64,000 nt of DNA from contig NZ_CP017480.1 of assembly GCF_001887595.1 (NCBI RefSeq), positions 1 to 64,000 of the forward strand, read 5' to 3'. Origin of the DNA: Luteibacter rhizovicinus DSM 16549. GTDB lineage: Bacteria > Pseudomonadota > Gammaproteobacteria > Xanthomonadales > Rhodanobacteraceae. A program made the translations under genes and the position numbers. Under the pieces are notes generated by a model that ran no database searches, was not told where the DNA came from, and worked only from the letters and a program-made list of their open reading frames with translations. Positions 62,888-64,000 of this stretch are shown piece after piece. Position 1 is the first letter of the stretch. The number at the start of each line of letters is the position of its first letter.

Positions 62888-64000
62888 CGCGGCGCATCCT
62901 GCTCCTTTCGGTCTCCGCCGGCGCCGGCCATGTACGCGCGGCGGACGCACTGGACGCGACGATCGCCACGCTGGCCGCGGACGGCCTCGACGTCGAGGCG
63001 CGCCATCTCGACGTGATGGACTTCGTGCCATCCAGCTTCCGCCGCATCTACGCCGATTTCTACCTCGGCCTGATCACGCACTACCCGCGCCTGTGGGGCA
63101 TGCTTTACCGGATCACGGACGACGCGCGCCCGGAAGCCGTGACGCAGCGCATGCGCCGTACCATCGAACGACTGAACACCCGGCGGCTGCGCGCGGCGAT
63201 CAACGACTTCGCGCCGGATGCCATCATCTGCACACACTTCCTGCCGGCCGAGATGCTGATGCGGCAGATCCGCAAAGGCCGTGTCACCGCCCCGGTCTAC
63301 CTGCAGGTGACGGATTTCGATCTGCATCGCATGTGGGTGATCCCGGGGATGACCGGCTATTTCGCCGCCAATCCCGAGATCGCCCATCGCATGCGCGCCG
63401 TCGGCCTGCCGCCCGAGCGCGTGCACGTGACCGGCATCCCCGTGATGCCCGCGTTCGCGCACGAGCATAATCGTCGCGCGTTGCGCGCGGAACTCGGCAT
63501 GGACCCGGATCGCCCGGCGTATCTGGTCATGGGCGGTGGCGCGGGCGTCGGTGCGCTCGACGAACTGGCCGATGCCCTGCTTTCGGGTGACGGCGATTTT
63601 CAGCTCGTGGTGTTGGCCGGACGCAACACGGACATGCTCGAACGCCTGCGCACGCTGGCACGCACACGCCATGCAGGGCGTCTGTTCCCGCAGGGCTTCA
63701 CGCAACACGTGGAGCGGCTGATGGCTTGCTGCGACCTGGCGATCACCAAACCCGGCGGACTGACCACGTCGGAGTGCCTGGCCGTGGGCCTGCCGATGAT
63801 CGTCAATGCGCCGATCCCCGGCCAGGAAGAGCGCAACGCGGATTACCTGCTCGAACAGGGTGCCGCATGGAAAGCCATCGACGCCGTCGCCCTGTCATGG
63901 CGCATTCGTCACTTGCAGGCACAGCCAGCGATGCTCGCCGACATGGCCACCCGTGCGCGCGCCATCGGCCGTCCACATGCGGCACGCGACGTCGTCGACA
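62884..64000 (+). CDS. MGDG-synthase-like glycosyltransferase (3' end outside window)
   Basis: At least 372 residues from a GTG start overlapping the ppk stop. N-terminal acceptor domain ILLLSVSAGAGHVRAADAL matches the MGDG synthase N domain; the GT28-type donor domain has TKPGGLTTSECLAVGLPMIV and PIPGQEERNADYLLE, as in UgtP/YpfP and plant MGDG synthases. These enzymes make glycosyl-diacylglycerols. Overlap with ppk and position in the pho cluster suggest phosphate-starvation lipid remodelling. Sugar donor and number of sugars cannot be read. Confidence 0.88.
   Translation, partial: MTRRILLLSVSAGAGHVRAADALDATIATLAADGLDVEARHLDVMDFVPSSFRRIYADFYLGLITHYPRLWGMLYRITDDARPEAVTQRMRRTIERLNTRRLRAAINDFAPDAIICTHFLPAEMLMRQIRKGRVTAPVYLQVTDFDLHRMWVIPGMTGYFAANPEIAHRMRAVGLPPERVHVTGIPVMPAFAHEHNRRALRAELGMDPDRPAYLVMGGGAGVGALDELADALLSGDGDFQLVVLAGRNTDMLERLRTLARTRHAGRLFPQGFTQHVERLMACCDLAITKPGGLTTSECLAVGLPMIVNAPIPGQEERNADYLLEQGAAWKAIDAVALSWRIRHLQAQPAMLADMATRARAIGRPHAARDVVD

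Overview
The window is a stretch of chromosome from a high-GC gammaproteobacterium, most likely of the order Xanthomonadales and probably a Luteibacter/Dyella-type Rhodanobacteraceae. That placement is inferred from gene content and order: tig-clpP-clpX-lon-hupB-tRNA-tRNA-ppiD, pyrG-kdsA-eno-ftsB-ispD-ispF-mgtE-truD, surE-pcm-yqaA-nlpD, an NAD-type isocitrate dehydrogenase, an Xcc1710-like protein and FabV as enoyl reductase. No species name can be read from the sequence alone. Most of the window is dense housekeeping sequence with few large gaps.

Layout. 1-2.3 kb: 5' part of fabV and a secreted BNR-repeat protein. 2.5-11.4 kb (minus strand): proteostasis cluster ppiD, two tRNAs, hupB, lon, clpX, clpP, tig. 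11.4-13.4 kb: soxR and a divergent MFS exporter sharing a near-perfect SoxR box. 13.5-16.4 kb: small hypothetical genes, tRNA-Leu and a five-tRNA operon (Arg, Pro, Arg, His, Lys) with a clear promoter. 16.6-20.9 kb: ftsH-rlmE, and divergently yhbY, an Xcc1710-like gene and panE. 21-24.2 kb: nlpD, yqaA, pcm, surE (minus), then smr (plus). 24.9-33.2 kb: long minus-strand operon pyrG-kdsA-DUF4190-eno-ftsB-ispD-ispF-mgtE-truD with many overlapping stops and starts. 33.3-37.3 kb: aminopeptidase P and parE. 37.4-43.5 kb: pcnB-folK-panB-panC-panD-pgi (minus). 43.6-44.1 kb: tRNA-Glu and fdxA. 44.3-48.5 kb: dapA-bamC (minus), and gcvR, bcp, phoH (plus). 48.9-51.2 kb: thiD, an lpxO-like hydroxylase and a small secreted protein. 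55-57 kb: icd, grxC and an AhpD-like gene (minus). 57-64 kb: bepA, then phoB-phoR-ppk and a GTGA-overlapping glycolipid-type glycosyltransferase running off the end.

The main accessory region is 51.2-54.9 kb, where base composition is visibly lower in GC. It holds a stand-alone SIR2-like (predicted NADase) gene, then a tightly overlapping trio: a PAAR spike protein, a DUF6402-like protein and a small exported protein. I read these as a candidate anti-phage gene beside an orphan type VI secretion cargo/immunity cassette; this is inference from domains and gene overlaps. No other T6SS gene, integrase or transposase is visible here.

Intergenic regions carry many copies of a short REP-type palindrome (core GGAGCCGATTCATCGGCGA), in single copies, inverted pairs and one 36-bp tandem array. 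Paired base changes keep the hairpin intact. Two larger inverted repeats (39.2-39.4 kb and 48.7-48.8 kb) belong to other families. Starts given differ from the longest possible frame where Shine-Dalgarno spacing or family alignment supports an internal start.
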